DNA of 64,000 bases from Kytococcus sedentarius DSM 20547 (lineage in GTDB: Bacteria; Actinomycetota; Actinomycetes; Actinomycetales; Dermatophilaceae), in the NCBI RefSeq assembly GCF_000023925.1, contig NC_013169.1:1364001-1428000 (forward strand). The letters run 5' to 3'. The translations under genes were made by a program, and so were the position numbers. Every line of letters begins with the position of its first letter. Positions within the stretch are counted from its first letter, which is position 1. The notes beneath the pieces were generated by a model. The model did not search any database and was not told where the DNA came from. It saw only the letters and a program-made list of their open reading frames with translations. This document shows, piece after piece, positions 1 to 9,554 of this stretch.

Positions 1-126
1 AAGCCGACGAACATCGCCGAGATCATGGACGAGGCCGACGTGGACGGCGCCCTGGTCGGCGGCGCCTCGCTCACCGCCGAGGAGTTCGCCTCGATCGTCC
101 GCTTCCGGTCCCACCACGGCCGCTGA
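1..126 (+). CDS. tpiA: Triosephosphate isomerase, C-terminal end (partial)
   Basis: The frame is open from base 1 and ends at TGA 124-126, giving the last 41 residues. The stretch [10 protein letters not shown] followed by a short helix ending in F-x-S-I-V is the phosphate-binding glycine-rich loop and final helix of triosephosphate isomerase, which interconverts dihydroxyacetone phosphate and glyceraldehyde 3-phosphate in the cytoplasm. The active-site Lys, His and Glu lie upstream of the window. The neighbour secG follows 29 bases later; gap-pgk-tpi-secG is a common actinobacterial order, which supports the call. Confidence 0.9.
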   Translation, partial: KPTNIAEIMDEADVDGALVGGASLTAEEFASIVRFRSHHGR

Positions 127-143
127 CACACCGGACCGGTTGT

Positions 144-149
144 TACCCT
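144..149 (+). promoter_or_regulatory. -10 box of a probable leaderless secG promoter
   Basis: TACCCT ends 6 bases before the ATG at 156, and no Shine-Dalgarno sequence lies between. Transcription starting about 7 bases after the hexamer would begin at the start codon. No clear -35 was found. Confidence 0.45.
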
Positions 150-155
150 TCGCCC

Positions 156-389
156 ATGGACATCATCCGCCTCCTCCTCGACGGAGCGCTCGTGATCACG
201 AGCCTCTTCCTCGTGCTGCTCATCCTCATGCACAAGGGGCGGGGCGGTGGTCTGTCGGACATGTTCGGTGGTGGCATCTCCGCCACCGGCGGGTCCTCCA
301 CGGTGGCCGAGCGCAACCTCAACCGCATCACCGTCGGCATGGCGGTCGCGTGGTTCGCCACCGTGGTGGCCCTGGGCATCATCAAGTAA
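156..389 (+). CDS. secG: Preprotein translocase subunit SecG
   Basis: This 77-residue protein has the SecG architecture: a hydrophobic segment (about residues 5-26), the conserved cytoplasmic loop H-K-G-R-G-G-G-L-S-D-M-F-G, and a second hydrophobic segment (about 52-74). SecG joins SecYE in the plasma membrane and helps SecA-driven export. Length is typical. The ATG at 156 follows a TACCCT hexamer by 6 bases with no Shine-Dalgarno, so the mRNA may be leaderless. Its place between tpiA and rbpA is typical of Actinomycetota. Confidence 0.93.
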   Translation: MDIIRLLLDGALVITSLFLVLLILMHKGRGGGLSDMFGGGISATGGSSTVAERNLNRITVGMAVAWFATVVALGIIK

Positions 390-447
390 GGCACGAGCGC
401 ACCGCCCGGCGCGTCGCGCCGGATGGGTACGACGACAGGAGTTCCGC

Positions 448-801
448 ATGGTGACCGGTGGACAAGCCATCCGTGGCACGAGGGTCGGCTCCGGGCCGAT
501 GGGGGAGATGGAACGCGGGGAGGACGCTCCGGGCACCGACGTGACCTTCCACTGCTCCAAGGGCCACACCACCACGGTGCGCTTCTCGGCGGAGACCGAC
601 GCCGAGCTCCCCGAGCAGTGGGACTGCATCCGGTGCGGCCTGCCTGCGGGGACCGACCCGGCGAACCCACCGGACCCCCCCAGCATCACGCCCTACAAGA
701 CACACCTGGCCTACGTGCAGGAGCGCCGGGACGACGCCGCGGGCGCTGCCCTGCTCGACGAGGCGCTCGGCAAGCTGCGCGAGCAGCGCGGCACCGCCTG
801 A
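448..801 (+). CDS. rbpA: RNA polymerase-binding protein RbpA
   Basis: This 117-residue protein matches actinobacterial RbpA, which binds RNA polymerase and the group 1/2 sigma factors and stabilises open complexes. The N-terminus is Gly/Arg-rich (GGQAIRGTRVGSGPMGE). A central beta domain follows with Cys36, His40, Cys60 and Cys63, a possible zinc site. The C-terminal half holds the TPYKTHLAYVQERR segment and a helix for sigma binding. The ATG at 448 is chosen because GACAGGAG lies about 6-10 bases upstream; the longer open frame to 247 overlaps secG. Confidence 0.95.
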   Translation: MVTGGQAIRGTRVGSGPMGEMERGEDAPGTDVTFHCSKGHTTTVRFSAETDAELPEQWDCIRCGLPAGTDPANPPDPPSITPYKTHLAYVQERRDDAAGAALLDEALGKLREQRGTA

Positions 802-826
802 GCCCGACGGCCCCGCTCAGCCCGGC

Positions 827-1600
827 TCAGCCACCCAGTCGGGAGGCCGCGGCCTCGTCGAGGAACCAGCGCGTCGCGGAGCGACCGGTGGCCCAGCCGG
901 CGGGCACGTCCAAGGGCTCACCCTCGAGGTCCTCCACCGCGGCGTCCACGTGCTCCGGGTACACCTCCACGGCTGCGGCCAGGGCCTCGGCCTTGCCCTC
1001 GCCACTGGCCACCAGCCACACCTGGTCGGCGGAGCGGATCACCTCCATCGTGAACGACACCCGCAGCGGGGGCGGCTTGGGGGAGTCGTCCACGGCCGTG
1101 GTCCACACCCCGGTGGCCGCGGAGTCCGGGTGCCCCGGGAACAGCGAGGCGACGTGGGCGTCGGGACCGACCCCGAGCATCACGACGTCCAGCACCGGCA
1201 GCCCGTCGCGCTGGGCGATGACCTGCATCTGCTCGGCGTAGTCCGCCGCAGCGTCCTCCGCGCCCAGCCGGTCCGGCTCCACGTCGAGCACCGGCGCCGC
1301 GACCACGTGGAAGCGAGCGTCCGCCAGCGGCACGGCCCCCATCGCGTCACGCACCTGCACGGCGTTGCGCTCGGCGTCGCCCGCGGGCAGGTGGCGCTCG
1401 TCGCTGAACCACCAGTGGACGCCGGAGAAGTCGGCCTGGCCAGCACCCCACCGGCGACCGATCTCAGCGGCGACGGCCACCCCCATCGAGCCCCCGGTGA
1501 GGCCCACGTGGACGGGGTCGCGCGTGCCTGCCAGCTCGACGAGGGCGTCGACGACGGCGGCAGCGTTCGCCTCCTGCGAGGCAGCGATGTGCAGGTCCAT
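827..1600 (-). CDS. pgl: 6-phosphogluconolactonase
   Basis: This 257-residue protein of the SOL/DevB type hydrolyses 6-phosphogluconolactone, the product of Zwf, in the oxidative pentose phosphate pathway. Family features include GLTGGSMG near residue 33, the W-F-S-D-E-R stretch near residue 60, and GVGPDAHVASLFPGH in the middle. It is the last gene of the tkt-tal-pgi-zwf-opcA-pgl operon and its ATG (1600) lies 2 bases past the opcA stop. It converges on rbpA, with 25 bases between the stops. Confidence 0.93.
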   Translation of the reverse strand: MDLHIAASQEANAAAVVDALVELAGTRDPVHVGLTGGSMGVAVAAEIGRRWGAGQADFSGVHWWFSDERHLPAGDAERNAVQVRDAMGAVPLADARFHVVAAPVLDVEPDRLGAEDAAADYAEQMQVIAQRDGLPVLDVVMLGVGPDAHVASLFPGHPDSAATGVWTTAVDDSPKPPPLRVSFTMEVIRSADQVWLVASGEGKAEALAAAVEVYPEHVDAAVEDLEGEPLDVPAGWATGRSATRWFLDEAAASRLGG

Positions 1601-1602
1601 GG

Positions 1603-2619
1603 TCAGGAGTCCTTGGGCTGGGTGAGGCCCGTCCGCTCGGCCTCGAGGGCCCCGGCGGTGTCCAGGGCCTTGCCGGAGCGGTAGGCCTCGCTGGCGGTGG
1701 TCTGAGTGACGTCGACCTTCTTGACGCTCGAGAGCACGCGCTCGTAGACGTCGTCGATGTCGAGCCGGTGCAGTTCGGCCGAGAGGCTCTGCGCCATGGT
1801 GCTGTGCGGCAGGGTCACCCGTCGGGGCAGCTTGCCCGGTGCCAGCAGCAGGGCGCTGTCGTCGTCCACGCGCACCAGGTCGATCGGCCCGGAGGCGCGG
1901 TCCATGCGCACCGACATCACGCCCTCCCCAGGACGCGACCGTGCGCGCGTGACGGGGCACTTCAGGGCCATCCCGAGCCACAGGCCCAGGAGGTCCACCC
2001 GCGGGCTGTCGGAGCCGCCGGTGACCGTCACCGAGGTGACCTGCTCGAAGGGCGGCTCGTCCAGGGCGGCGGCCAGCAGGGCCCGCCAGCGCGTCACGCG
2101 CGTCCACGCGATGTCGGTGTCGCCCGGCTCGTAGCTGGAGGCCATGCGCGAGAGCGTGGTGGAGGGGTTGCCCGCCTCGGCCATGGTCGTGATGCGGCGG
2201 CTGGCGACCTGGGCCACCGGGGACTCGTGGAACTTCTTCGGCGGGGCACCGGGCCACCAGGCCACGATGGGGGAGTCCGGCAACAGCAGGGGCAGCAGGA
2301 CGGCGTGCTCGTGGCGCACCAGCTCGCCGTAGAGCCGCAGCACCACGATCTCGCTGGCGCCCGCATCGCCGCCGAGGCGGATCTGGGCGTCCAGGCGGGC
2401 CTTGCCGCGGGCGTTGCCCTTCACCAGCACGATGATGCGGCTGGGGTGCTGGCGCGTGGCCGCGGTGGCCACCTCGAGCACCTGGTTCACCCGGTCCTCG
2501 TCGGTGACCACGGCCAGGCTGAGCACCCGGCCCAGCGCCATCGCGCCCTGGTCAGTGCGGATGCGGACGAGCTCGCGGGCGAGCGTCCGTGCGGAGACGT
2601 CGGGGTAGTCGAGGATCAC
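1603..2619 (-). CDS. opcA: Glucose-6-phosphate dehydrogenase assembly protein OpcA
   Basis: This 338-residue protein starts at GTG 2619, whose first four bases GTGA also form the zwf stop. OpcA is an allosteric/assembly partner of glucose-6-phosphate dehydrogenase in actinobacteria and cyanobacteria and sits next to zwf here as usual. Recognisable are the N-terminal segment with LSLAVVTDEDRVNQVLEV, the conserved S-P-I-V-A-W-W-P (near residue 130), and a C-terminal domain ending in a short basic tail. No enzymatic residues are expected. Confidence 0.92.
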   Translation of the reverse strand: MILDYPDVSARTLARELVRIRTDQGAMALGRVLSLAVVTDEDRVNQVLEVATAATRQHPSRIIVLVKGNARGKARLDAQIRLGGDAGASEIVVLRLYGELVRHEHAVLLPLLLPDSPIVAWWPGAPPKKFHESPVAQVASRRITTMAEAGNPSTTLSRMASSYEPGDTDIAWTRVTRWRALLAAALDEPPFEQVTSVTVTGGSDSPRVDLLGLWLGMALKCPVTRARSRPGEGVMSVRMDRASGPIDLVRVDDDSALLLAPGKLPRRVTLPHSTMAQSLSAELHRLDIDDVYERVLSSVKKVDVTQTTASEAYRSGKALDTAGALEAERTGLTQPKDS

Positions 2620-4163
2620 GGGAGCCTCCAGGAGCGTCCGTCGGCGGCCATCATCGCGTCACTCGCGGCCGGTCCCCAGGTGCCGGCGGCGTACTGCTCC
2701 GGTCGCTCGGCCTGCGGGGAGGCCCAGCGGGCGGTCACCGGGTCCAGGATGCGCCAGGACAGCTCGACCTCCTCGTGCCGGGGGAACAGCGGCGGCTCGC
2801 CCAGCAGGACGTCCAGGATCAACCGCTCGTAGGCCTCGGGGGAGGACTCGGTGAAGGCGTTGCCGTACCCGAAGTCCATCGTCACGTCGCGCACCTCCAT
2901 CTGCGGTCCGGGCACCTTCGAGCCGAAGCGCATGGTCACGCCCTCGTCGGGCTGCACCCGGATCACGATGGCGTTCTGCCCCAGCTCCTCGGTGGCGGTG
3001 TGGCTGAACGGCAGGTGCGGGGCGCGCTTGAAGACCACGGCGATCTCGCTGACCCGCTTGCCCAGCCGCTTGCCGGCCCGCAGGTAGAAGGGCACACCGG
3101 CCCAGCGACGGGTGTCCACCGCGAGCTTCAGCGCGGCGTAGGTCTCCGTGACCGAGCCGTCGGCCACACCCTCCTCCTGGAGGTAGCCCCCGACCTTCTC
3201 GTTGCCCTGCCAGCCCGCGGCGTACTGCCCCCGCACGGCGGCGTCGTCGACGCTCCCGGCCAGGCTGGTGGAGGCCAGCACCTTCTCCTTCTCCATGCGC
3301 AGGTGGCGCGCGTCGAAGCTGGTGGGCTCCTCCATCGCGGTCAGCGCCATGAGCTGCAGCAGGTGGTTCTGAATGACGTCGCGGGCCGCGCCGACGCCGT
3401 CGTAGTACCCGGCGCGTCCCCCGATGCCGATGTCCTCGGCCATCGTGATCTGCACGTGGTCCACGTAGTTGGCGTTCCAGATCGGCTCGAACATCTGGTT
3501 GGCAAAGCGCAGCGCCAGAATGTTCTGGACCGTCTCCTTGCCCAGGTAGTGGTCGATGCGGAAGATCGAGTCCGGCGGGAAGACCTCCTCCACGATGGCG
3601 TTGAGCTCCCGCGCGGACTTCTCGTCGTGCCCGAAGGGCTTCTCGATCACCACGCGGCGCCAAGAGCCCTCCTCGGGGGTGGAGAGCCCTGCGGCCTGGA
3701 GCTGCTGGCACACCTCGGCGAAGAAGCGGGGCGGGATGGAGAGGTAGAAGGCACGGTTGCCCCCGGTGCCGCGCAGCTCGTCGAGCTCCTCCAGCACCCC
3801 GCGCAGCTCGTCGTAGGCGCCCTCGTCGTCGAAGGTGCCGGCGACGAAGCGCGTGCCTTGCTGGAGCTGCTTCCACACGTCCTCGTCGAAGGGCGTGCGG
3901 CAGTGCTCCATGACCGCCTTCCTCACCTCGGCGTCGAAGTCCTGCCCGTCCCAGTCGCGGCGTGCGAAGCCCACCAGGGAGAAGCCCGAGGGCAGCAGCC
4001 CCCGGTTGGCAAGGTCGTAGATGGCCGGCAGCAGCTTCTTGCGGGCCAGGTCGCCGGTCACCCCGAAGAGCACCAGCGCGCTGGGCCCGGCGATGCGGGG
4101 GAGCCGCTTGTCGTCGTCCGCCCGCAGCGGGTTGTGGTCGGCCGTGACGCGTGCCGGGCTCAT
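2616..4163 (-). CDS. zwf: Glucose-6-phosphate 1-dehydrogenase
   Basis: This 515-residue enzyme oxidises glucose 6-phosphate to 6-phosphogluconolactone with reduction of NAD(P)+, the entry step of the pentose phosphate pathway. The N-terminal Rossmann motif F-G-V-T-G-D-L-A-x-x-K is at residues 33-43. The substrate-binding/catalytic signature RIDHYLGKE is near residues 200-208, including the catalytic His region. Length is normal. The ATG at 4163 overlaps the pgi stop by ATGA and begins MSPARVTADHNPL, a usual actinobacterial N-terminus. It is coupled to opcA by a GTGA overlap. Confidence 0.96.
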   Translation of the reverse strand: MSPARVTADHNPLRADDDKRLPRIAGPSALVLFGVTGDLARKKLLPAIYDLANRGLLPSGFSLVGFARRDWDGQDFDAEVRKAVMEHCRTPFDEDVWKQLQQGTRFVAGTFDDEGAYDELRGVLEELDELRGTGGNRAFYLSIPPRFFAEVCQQLQAAGLSTPEEGSWRRVVIEKPFGHDEKSARELNAIVEEVFPPDSIFRIDHYLGKETVQNILALRFANQMFEPIWNANYVDHVQITMAEDIGIGGRAGYYDGVGAARDVIQNHLLQLMALTAMEEPTSFDARHLRMEKEKVLASTSLAGSVDDAAVRGQYAAGWQGNEKVGGYLQEEGVADGSVTETYAALKLAVDTRRWAGVPFYLRAGKRLGKRVSEIAVVFKRAPHLPFSHTATEELGQNAIVIRVQPDEGVTMRFGSKVPGPQMEVRDVTMDFGYGNAFTESSPEAYERLILDVLLGEPPLFPRHEEVELSWRILDPVTARWASPQAERPEQYAAGTWGPAASDAMMAADGRSWRLP

Positions 4164-5902
4164 GCGTCGTTCTCGGGGTGCTGGAGCGCCTCGACGACGG
4201 CGGCGTAGCCCGCATCGGTCAGGGCGTCCAGGCGGAGCACCGGGCGGTCGAGCCCGGCCAGCACCTGGGCGTCGCCGGTGGCCTGCGCGGCCAGCAGCTC
4301 GCCGAGGGTGAAGTCCTTGCCGGGAACACCCAGGTCCCGGTCCTCGGGGACGGCGCGCGTGACCTGCAGGTACACCCCATCGGCCGGTCCACCCTTGTGG
4401 AACTGCCCGGTCGAGTGGAGGAAGCGGGGGCCCCACCCGATGGTGACGGGCCGGCCCGTCGCGCGGGCGAGGGCCTCCTGTGCCGGCGCGGCCTCGTCGG
4501 CGTGGGCCCAGCGGTCCACGTAGGACATGACCGCCAGGTAGCCGCTGGGACCGACCTGCGCCAGGAGCGCCTGCACCGCCTGCCGCACGCTGGCCGCATC
4601 GCCCAAGAAGTCGGCGCCGGGGGAGCGGACCTCCACCTCGCTGGCGGTGAACACCGGAGCGTCGGCGGCGGTGCCCTCGCCGGACATCTGCTCGCGGGCG
4701 GCCTCCTTGGCGCTCTCCACGTCCGGCTGGTCGAAGGGGTTGATGCCCAGCAGGTAGCCGGCCACCGCCGTGGCGGTCTCCCACAACAGGAAGTGGGCGC
4801 CGAGCGAGCCGCCCACGTTCACCACCGCGGCAGGGTGGTCGGTGTCGACCGGCTGGGCGTCCTCACCCTCCAGGTCGTCGTCGCGCTCGTCCACCTCGTC
4901 GCCGATGATGCGGGCGATCGTCACGTCGGGGGAGTCGGCCCAGCGGTGCGCCAGCGGCTCCTCGCCGAGGGTGGCCGGGACGTCCACCACCGGCAGCACA
5001 CCGGTGCCCTCCTTGCCCGTGGACTCGGCGATGAGCTGCTCGGCCCAGTCACCCAGACCGCGGATCCAGGTGCCGGCCTCGGTGATGACCAGCACGTCGC
5101 GGCGCGGGGCGGCCGACTCGCCCGCCTGCCCCGCCGGCCCCGCCTGTCCGGCGAGGACGGCGCCGAGGCGCAGGGCCGGGTTGCCGTCGTCGTCCAGGGC
5201 CAGCACGTCGGCCACGGCCTCGGCCTCGTCGAGCAGGGCGGCCACGTCCACGCCCGCCAGGGCGCTGGGCACCAGCCCGAAGGCGGTGAGGGCCGAGTAG
5301 CGCCCGCCCACCTCCGGGTCGGCGTTGACCACGTCGTACCCGTCGGCGCGGGACATCTCGTCCAGCGGCGACCCGGGGTCGGTGACCACCACCATGTGCT
5401 CGGTCGGCTCCAGGCCGGCCTCGGTGAACGCGTCCACGAAGACGCGCCGCTGCGAGTCGGTCTCGGCCGTGGAGCCGCTCTTGGAGGAGACGACCACCAC
5501 GGTGCGGGCCAGGTCCTGCGGGCTGCCGATGGCGGCGGCCACCATCGACGGGTCGGAGGAGTCGCAGACCACCAGCTCCTTGCGGGCGGTGCCGGCGATC
5601 ACCTCCGGGGCCAAGGACGACCCACCCATGCCGCACAGCACCACGCGGTCGCACCCGCGTCGGGCGTAGCGGTCGGCGAGGGTCTCCACCTCGCCGATCA
5701 GCGCCCGGCTGGTGCGGTGCAGGTCCACCCAGCCGAGGCGCTTCGCGGCCTCCTCCTGGGCCCGAGGACCCCACAGGGTGGCGTCCTTGGCCGCGATGCG
5801 GCTGGCCACCTCGTCGGCGACCAGGCGCTGCACGTGCTCACCGATGGCGTCGGCGGCCGGCCCGGTGGCGTCGACGATGATCTCGCTGGAGCGTTCCAAC
5901 AT
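4160..5902 (-). CDS. pgi: Glucose-6-phosphate isomerase
   Basis: This 580-residue protein has two SIS sugar-isomerase domains and interconverts glucose 6-phosphate and fructose 6-phosphate. Visible phosphosugar signatures are V-V-L-C-G-M-G-G-S-S-L-A-P-E (about residues 86-99) and VVSSKSGSTAET (about 137-148). Later come the FDQPDVESAK stretch and a C-terminal lysine helix. It is moderately divergent from the E. coli form, as other actinobacterial operon copies are. GGAGGGA sits just before the ATG at 5902. The stop overlaps zwf, so the two are translationally coupled. Confidence 0.9.
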   Translation of the reverse strand: MLERSSEIIVDATGPAADAIGEHVQRLVADEVASRIAAKDATLWGPRAQEEAAKRLGWVDLHRTSRALIGEVETLADRYARRGCDRVVLCGMGGSSLAPEVIAGTARKELVVCDSSDPSMVAAAIGSPQDLARTVVVVSSKSGSTAETDSQRRVFVDAFTEAGLEPTEHMVVVTDPGSPLDEMSRADGYDVVNADPEVGGRYSALTAFGLVPSALAGVDVAALLDEAEAVADVLALDDDGNPALRLGAVLAGQAGPAGQAGESAAPRRDVLVITEAGTWIRGLGDWAEQLIAESTGKEGTGVLPVVDVPATLGEEPLAHRWADSPDVTIARIIGDEVDERDDDLEGEDAQPVDTDHPAAVVNVGGSLGAHFLLWETATAVAGYLLGINPFDQPDVESAKEAAREQMSGEGTAADAPVFTASEVEVRSPGADFLGDAASVRQAVQALLAQVGPSGYLAVMSYVDRWAHADEAAPAQEALARATGRPVTIGWGPRFLHSTGQFHKGGPADGVYLQVTRAVPEDRDLGVPGKDFTLGELLAAQATGDAQVLAGLDRPVLRLDALTDAGYAAVVEALQHPENDA

Positions 5903-5918
5903 GGGTGGTTCCTCCCTC

Positions 5919-7082
5919 TCAGGCCGTGGCGGCGTCGAGCTGCTCGGTGACGGACTCCAGCAGGTCCGCCCACGCGTCGGTGAACTTCTCGACGCCCTCG
6001 CGCTCCAGGACCTCGACGACCTCCTGGTAGCGGATGCCCAGCGCCTCGAGGGCGTTGAGCACCTCGGCGGACTCCTCGTAGGTGCCCTGGACGGTGTCGC
6101 CGGTGACCTCCGCGTGGTCGGCGACGGCCTCCAACGTCGCGCCCGGCATCGTGTTGACGGTGTTCGGGGCCACCAGCTCGGTCACGTACAGCGTGTCCGG
6201 CAGCGACTCGTCCTTCACCGAGGTGGAGGCCCAGAGCGGACGCTGGACGTTCGCCCCCGCATCGGACAGGTTGGCCCAGCGCGGGGTGGAGAACACCTCG
6301 TCGTAGGCCTGGTAGGCCAGGCGGGCGTTCGCCAGCGCGGCCCGGCCCTTGAGCTCGGCGGCCCGGGGGTCGTCGAGCTCCGTCAGGCGCTTGTCCACCT
6401 CGGCGTCCACGCGGGAGACGAAGAAGCTCGCCACCGAGTGGATGCTGGAGAGGTCGCGCCCCGCCTCACGGGCCTGCTCGAGACCGGTCAGGTAGGCGTT
6501 CATGACCCCGCGGTAGCGGTCCAGGGAGAAGATCAACGTCACGTTCACGCTGATGCCCTGGGCGATCACCTGGGTGATGGCGGGCAGACCCTCGACGGTG
6601 GCCGGGATCTTGATGAGCAGGTTGGGTCGGTCGATGGTGGCCCACAGCCGCTCGGCCATCTCGACGGTCGCGGCGGTGTCGGCGGCCATGCGCGGGTCCA
6701 CCTCGATGGAGACGCGGCCGTCCTGACCGCCGGTCCGGTCGTACACCGGGCGCAGCAGGTCGCAGGCCTCGGCCACGTCGGTGGTGGTGATGCGGTAGAC
6801 CGCCTCGTCGACGTCCACGCCCTCGGCGGCGAGCTCGCGCACCTGCTCGTCGTAGTCGGCGGCCTCGGAGAGGGCCTTGGAGAAGATGGACGGGTTGGTG
6901 GTCACGCCGACCACCGCGCGGGTGTCGAGCAGCTTCTGCAGCTCGCCCTCGCGGACCATCGGGCGGGACAGGTCGTCGAGCCAGATGGAGACACCCTGGG
7001 CGGAGAGGTCCCGCACCGGCTGCGGGGCGTCCGGGAAGTCGAGCGTCGTGACCTTGCTGGCCTCGGGGGTGGTGTGCGTCAT
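5919..7082 (-). CDS. tal: Transaldolase
   Basis: This 387-residue transaldolase moves a dihydroxyacetone unit between sedoheptulose 7-phosphate and glyceraldehyde 3-phosphate through a Schiff-base lysine. The signatures [13 protein letters not shown] near the N-terminus and N-L-L-I-K-I-P-A-T, with the catalytic Lys near residue 158, are intact. The ATG at 7082 is preferred over the GTG at 7088: GGAAGGA ends 8 bases before the ATG but only 2 before the GTG. It lies between tkt and pgi in the same operon. Confidence 0.95.
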   Translation of the reverse strand: MTHTTPEASKVTTLDFPDAPQPVRDLSAQGVSIWLDDLSRPMVREGELQKLLDTRAVVGVTTNPSIFSKALSEAADYDEQVRELAAEGVDVDEAVYRITTTDVAEACDLLRPVYDRTGGQDGRVSIEVDPRMAADTAATVEMAERLWATIDRPNLLIKIPATVEGLPAITQVIAQGISVNVTLIFSLDRYRGVMNAYLTGLEQAREAGRDLSSIHSVASFFVSRVDAEVDKRLTELDDPRAAELKGRAALANARLAYQAYDEVFSTPRWANLSDAGANVQRPLWASTSVKDESLPDTLYVTELVAPNTVNTMPGATLEAVADHAEVTGDTVQGTYEESAEVLNALEALGIRYQEVVEVLEREGVEKFTDAWADLLESVTEQLDAATA

Positions 7083-7084
7083 GC

Positions 7085-9217
7085 TCACTGTCCTTCCACG
7101 ATCTTCAGGGACTTCTTGGCCGCGGCCACCGTGGCCTCGGGGGTGATGCCGAACTTCTCGTAGAGCACCTCGTACGGCGCGGAAGCACCGAAGTGCTCCA
7201 GCGAGACGGCCTGACCGGCGTCGCCGAGGATGTCCCACCAGGACATCGCGATGGCCGCCTCGACCGAGACGCGGGCGCGGACGCTCGGGGGGATGACCTC
7301 GTCGCGGTAGGCCTGGTCCTGCTTCGCGAACCACTCACGGCAGGGCATGGAGACCACTCGGGTGCCGATGCCCTCGGACTGCAGCTGCTCGCGGGCCTCC
7401 AGGGCGATCTGCACCTCGGAGCCGGTCGCGACGATGAGGACCTTCAGCTCGCCCTCGGCGTCGGCGAGCGTGTAGCCGCCCTGCGCGACCCCCTCGGCGG
7501 AGGCGAACTGCTCCCGGTCGATGTGGGGGAGCTCCTGGCGCGTCAGCGCCAGCGCCGCCGGGTGGTCCACGTGGCCCAGGATGGTGCGCCAGGCCACGGC
7601 GGTCTCGTTCGCGTCGGCCGGCCGCACCACATCGAGGTCGGGGATGGCGCGCAGCGCGGCGAGGTGCTCGATCGGCTGGTGGGTGGGGCCGTCCTCACCC
7701 AGGCCGATGGAGTCGTGCGTCCACACGTAGGTGACCGGGGCCTCCTGGATGGCCGCAAGGCGCACGGCCGGCCGCATGTAGTCGCTGAAGGTCAGGAAGG
7801 TGCCGCCGTAGGGGCGGGTCAAGCCCTCCAGCGCCATGCCGGTCAGTGCCATGCCCATGGCGTTCTCGCGGATGCCGAAGTGCAGGGTGCGGCCGTACTT
7901 GTTGCCGGAGAACATGTTCGTGGACTTGCCCTCGGGCACGAAGCTCGGGACGTTGTCCATCGTGGTGTTGTTCGAGCCGGCGAGGTCGGCCGAGCCGCCC
8001 CAGAGCTCGGGCATGATCTCCGCCAGCGCGTTGAGCACCTGGCCGGAGGCCTTGCGGGTGGCCATCGGCTTGTCGTCGGCGGACCAGGTGGGGAAGGCCT
8101 CCGCGAAGCCCTCGGGGAGCTCCTGGGCCACCAGGCGGTCCAGCAGCGTGGCGTTCTCGGGGTTGGCCTCGCGCCAGGCCTGGTAGCCCTTGTCCCACTC
8201 GGCGTGGGCCGCCGCGCCGCGGTCGACGACCTTGCGGACGTGGTTCAGGACCTCGTCCTCCTCAGGGAAGTGCACCTCGGGGTCGAAGCCGAGCAGCTCC
8301 TTGGTGGCCGCCACCTCGTCGGCGCCCAGCGCCGAGCCGTGGGCCGCACCGGTGTCGCGCTTGTTCGGCGCCGGCCAGCCGATGATCGTCCGCAGCTTGA
8401 TGAGGGTCGGCTTGCCGTCGGCCTGCTTCGAGGCCTCCAGGGCCGCGTACAGGGCGTCGACGTTCTCGGTGTAGGGCTCGCTGACCCGCCAGTCGACCGT
8501 CACGGTGTTCCAGCCGTAGGCCTCGTAGCGCTTGGCCACGTCCTCCGAGAACGAGATGTCGGTGTCGTCCTCGATGGAGATCTCGTTGTCGTCGTAGATC
8601 ACCGTGAGGTTCTCGAGCTCCTGGTGACCGGCCAGCGAGGAGGCCTCGGAGGTCACGCCCTCCATGATGTCGCCGTCGGAGGCGATGACCCACACGTGGT
8701 GGTCGAAGGGAGAGGTCAGGGGGGCCGCGTCGGGGTCGAGCATCCCGCGCTGGCGGCGCTGCGCCATCGCCATGCCCACCGCGGTGGCCAGACCGGAGCC
8801 GAGCGGGCCGGTGGTGGCCTCGACGCCGGTGGTGTGGTGCACCTCGGGGTGGCCGGGGGTCTTGGACTCGAAGGTGCGCAGGGCCTTGAGGTCGCCCATC
8901 TCCAGGCCGTAGCCGGAGAAGTACAGCTGGATGTACTGCGTGAGGCACGAGTGGCCCGCCGAGAGCACGAAGCGGTCGCGGCCCAGCCAGTCCGGGTCAC
9001 TCGGGTCGTGGCGCATCACCTGCTGGTAGAGCAGGTAGGCCACCGGGGCGAGCGACATGGCGGTACCGGGGTGCCCGCTGCCGCACTTCTCCACCGCGTC
9101 GGCCGCGAGGACGCGGGCGGTGTCGACCGCGCGAACGTCGGTGGCGCTCCAACCGACCTTCTCGATGATGGGGTCCGCGAGCTGGCTGTCGCGGGAGGGC
9201 TGGGTGGACTCGGTCAC
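7085..9217 (-). CDS. tkt: Transketolase
   Basis: This 710-residue thiamine-diphosphate enzyme performs the two-carbon ketol transfers of the pentose phosphate pathway. Visible are [13 protein letters not shown] near residue 30, the TPP/Mg motif region S-D-G-D-I-M-E-G with N-E-I-S about 30 residues later, and the pyrimidine-domain stretch [18 protein letters not shown]. The GTG at 9217 is chosen because AAGGAG precedes it by 6 bases and the protein then begins TESTQPSRD. It is the first gene of the six-gene operon, so its promoter in 9218-9554 likely drives all six. Confidence 0.95.
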   Translation of the reverse strand: MTESTQPSRDSQLADPIIEKVGWSATDVRAVDTARVLAADAVEKCGSGHPGTAMSLAPVAYLLYQQVMRHDPSDPDWLGRDRFVLSAGHSCLTQYIQLYFSGYGLEMGDLKALRTFESKTPGHPEVHHTTGVEATTGPLGSGLATAVGMAMAQRRQRGMLDPDAAPLTSPFDHHVWVIASDGDIMEGVTSEASSLAGHQELENLTVIYDDNEISIEDDTDISFSEDVAKRYEAYGWNTVTVDWRVSEPYTENVDALYAALEASKQADGKPTLIKLRTIIGWPAPNKRDTGAAHGSALGADEVAATKELLGFDPEVHFPEEDEVLNHVRKVVDRGAAAHAEWDKGYQAWREANPENATLLDRLVAQELPEGFAEAFPTWSADDKPMATRKASGQVLNALAEIMPELWGGSADLAGSNNTTMDNVPSFVPEGKSTNMFSGNKYGRTLHFGIRENAMGMALTGMALEGLTRPYGGTFLTFSDYMRPAVRLAAIQEAPVTYVWTHDSIGLGEDGPTHQPIEHLAALRAIPDLDVVRPADANETAVAWRTILGHVDHPAALALTRQELPHIDREQFASAEGVAQGGYTLADAEGELKVLIVATGSEVQIALEAREQLQSEGIGTRVVSMPCREWFAKQDQAYRDEVIPPSVRARVSVEAAIAMSWWDILGDAGQAVSLEHFGASAPYEVLYEKFGITPEATVAAAKKSLKIVEGQ

Positions 9218-9328
9218 GCTGCACTCCTTCAGGTGGAACCGCGCGTGTGGATCGCCAACCGCAGCTGGCGGCCCACGACGCACGGGGCGTACACAGGCCC
9301 GCACGTCGTCGAGCGGCCTCTTGCCCCA

Positions 9329-9334
9329 ACCCTA
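9329..9334 (-). promoter_or_regulatory. Possible -10 of the tkt operon
   Basis: On the minus strand this reads TAGGGT. It would give a leader of about 105 bases before the tkt GTG. No convincing -35 is seen at 17-base spacing, so this is tentative. Confidence 0.35.
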
Positions 9335-9478
9335 TGCCGAAGCCGCGCATTCCGGCAGCGGGATCGGCCGGGCCGCGCGAGGTGGTCGGGCCGCACGAGC
9401 CGCCGCGGCCCCATCGGCCATGGGCGCGGCATGGCAGCACGAACAACGACGCCGCGTCGCAGATGGGCAAGGGGCAGA

Positions 9479-9484
9479 TACGAT
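9479..9484 (+). promoter_or_regulatory. Possible -10 of ctaB
   Basis: TACGAT lies about 70 bases before the ctaB GTG and is preceded by G-A, close to the actinobacterial consensus TANNNT. The -35 is unclear. Confidence 0.35.
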
Positions 9485-9554
9485 GGGGCACTGCAGCAGC
9501 CGGCCGAGGGCCTGATGCTGCCCAGAACCACTTACCCCTTCCCGAGAGGACGCC

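Larger units (their letters stand above)
9218..9554. other. Divergent intergenic region between tkt and ctaB
   Basis: This 337-base gap separates two divergent genes and should hold both promoters: the minus-strand TAGGGT at 9329-9334 and a plus-strand TACGAT at 9479-9484. No protein-coding or RNA gene could be supported in it. Confidence 0.6.
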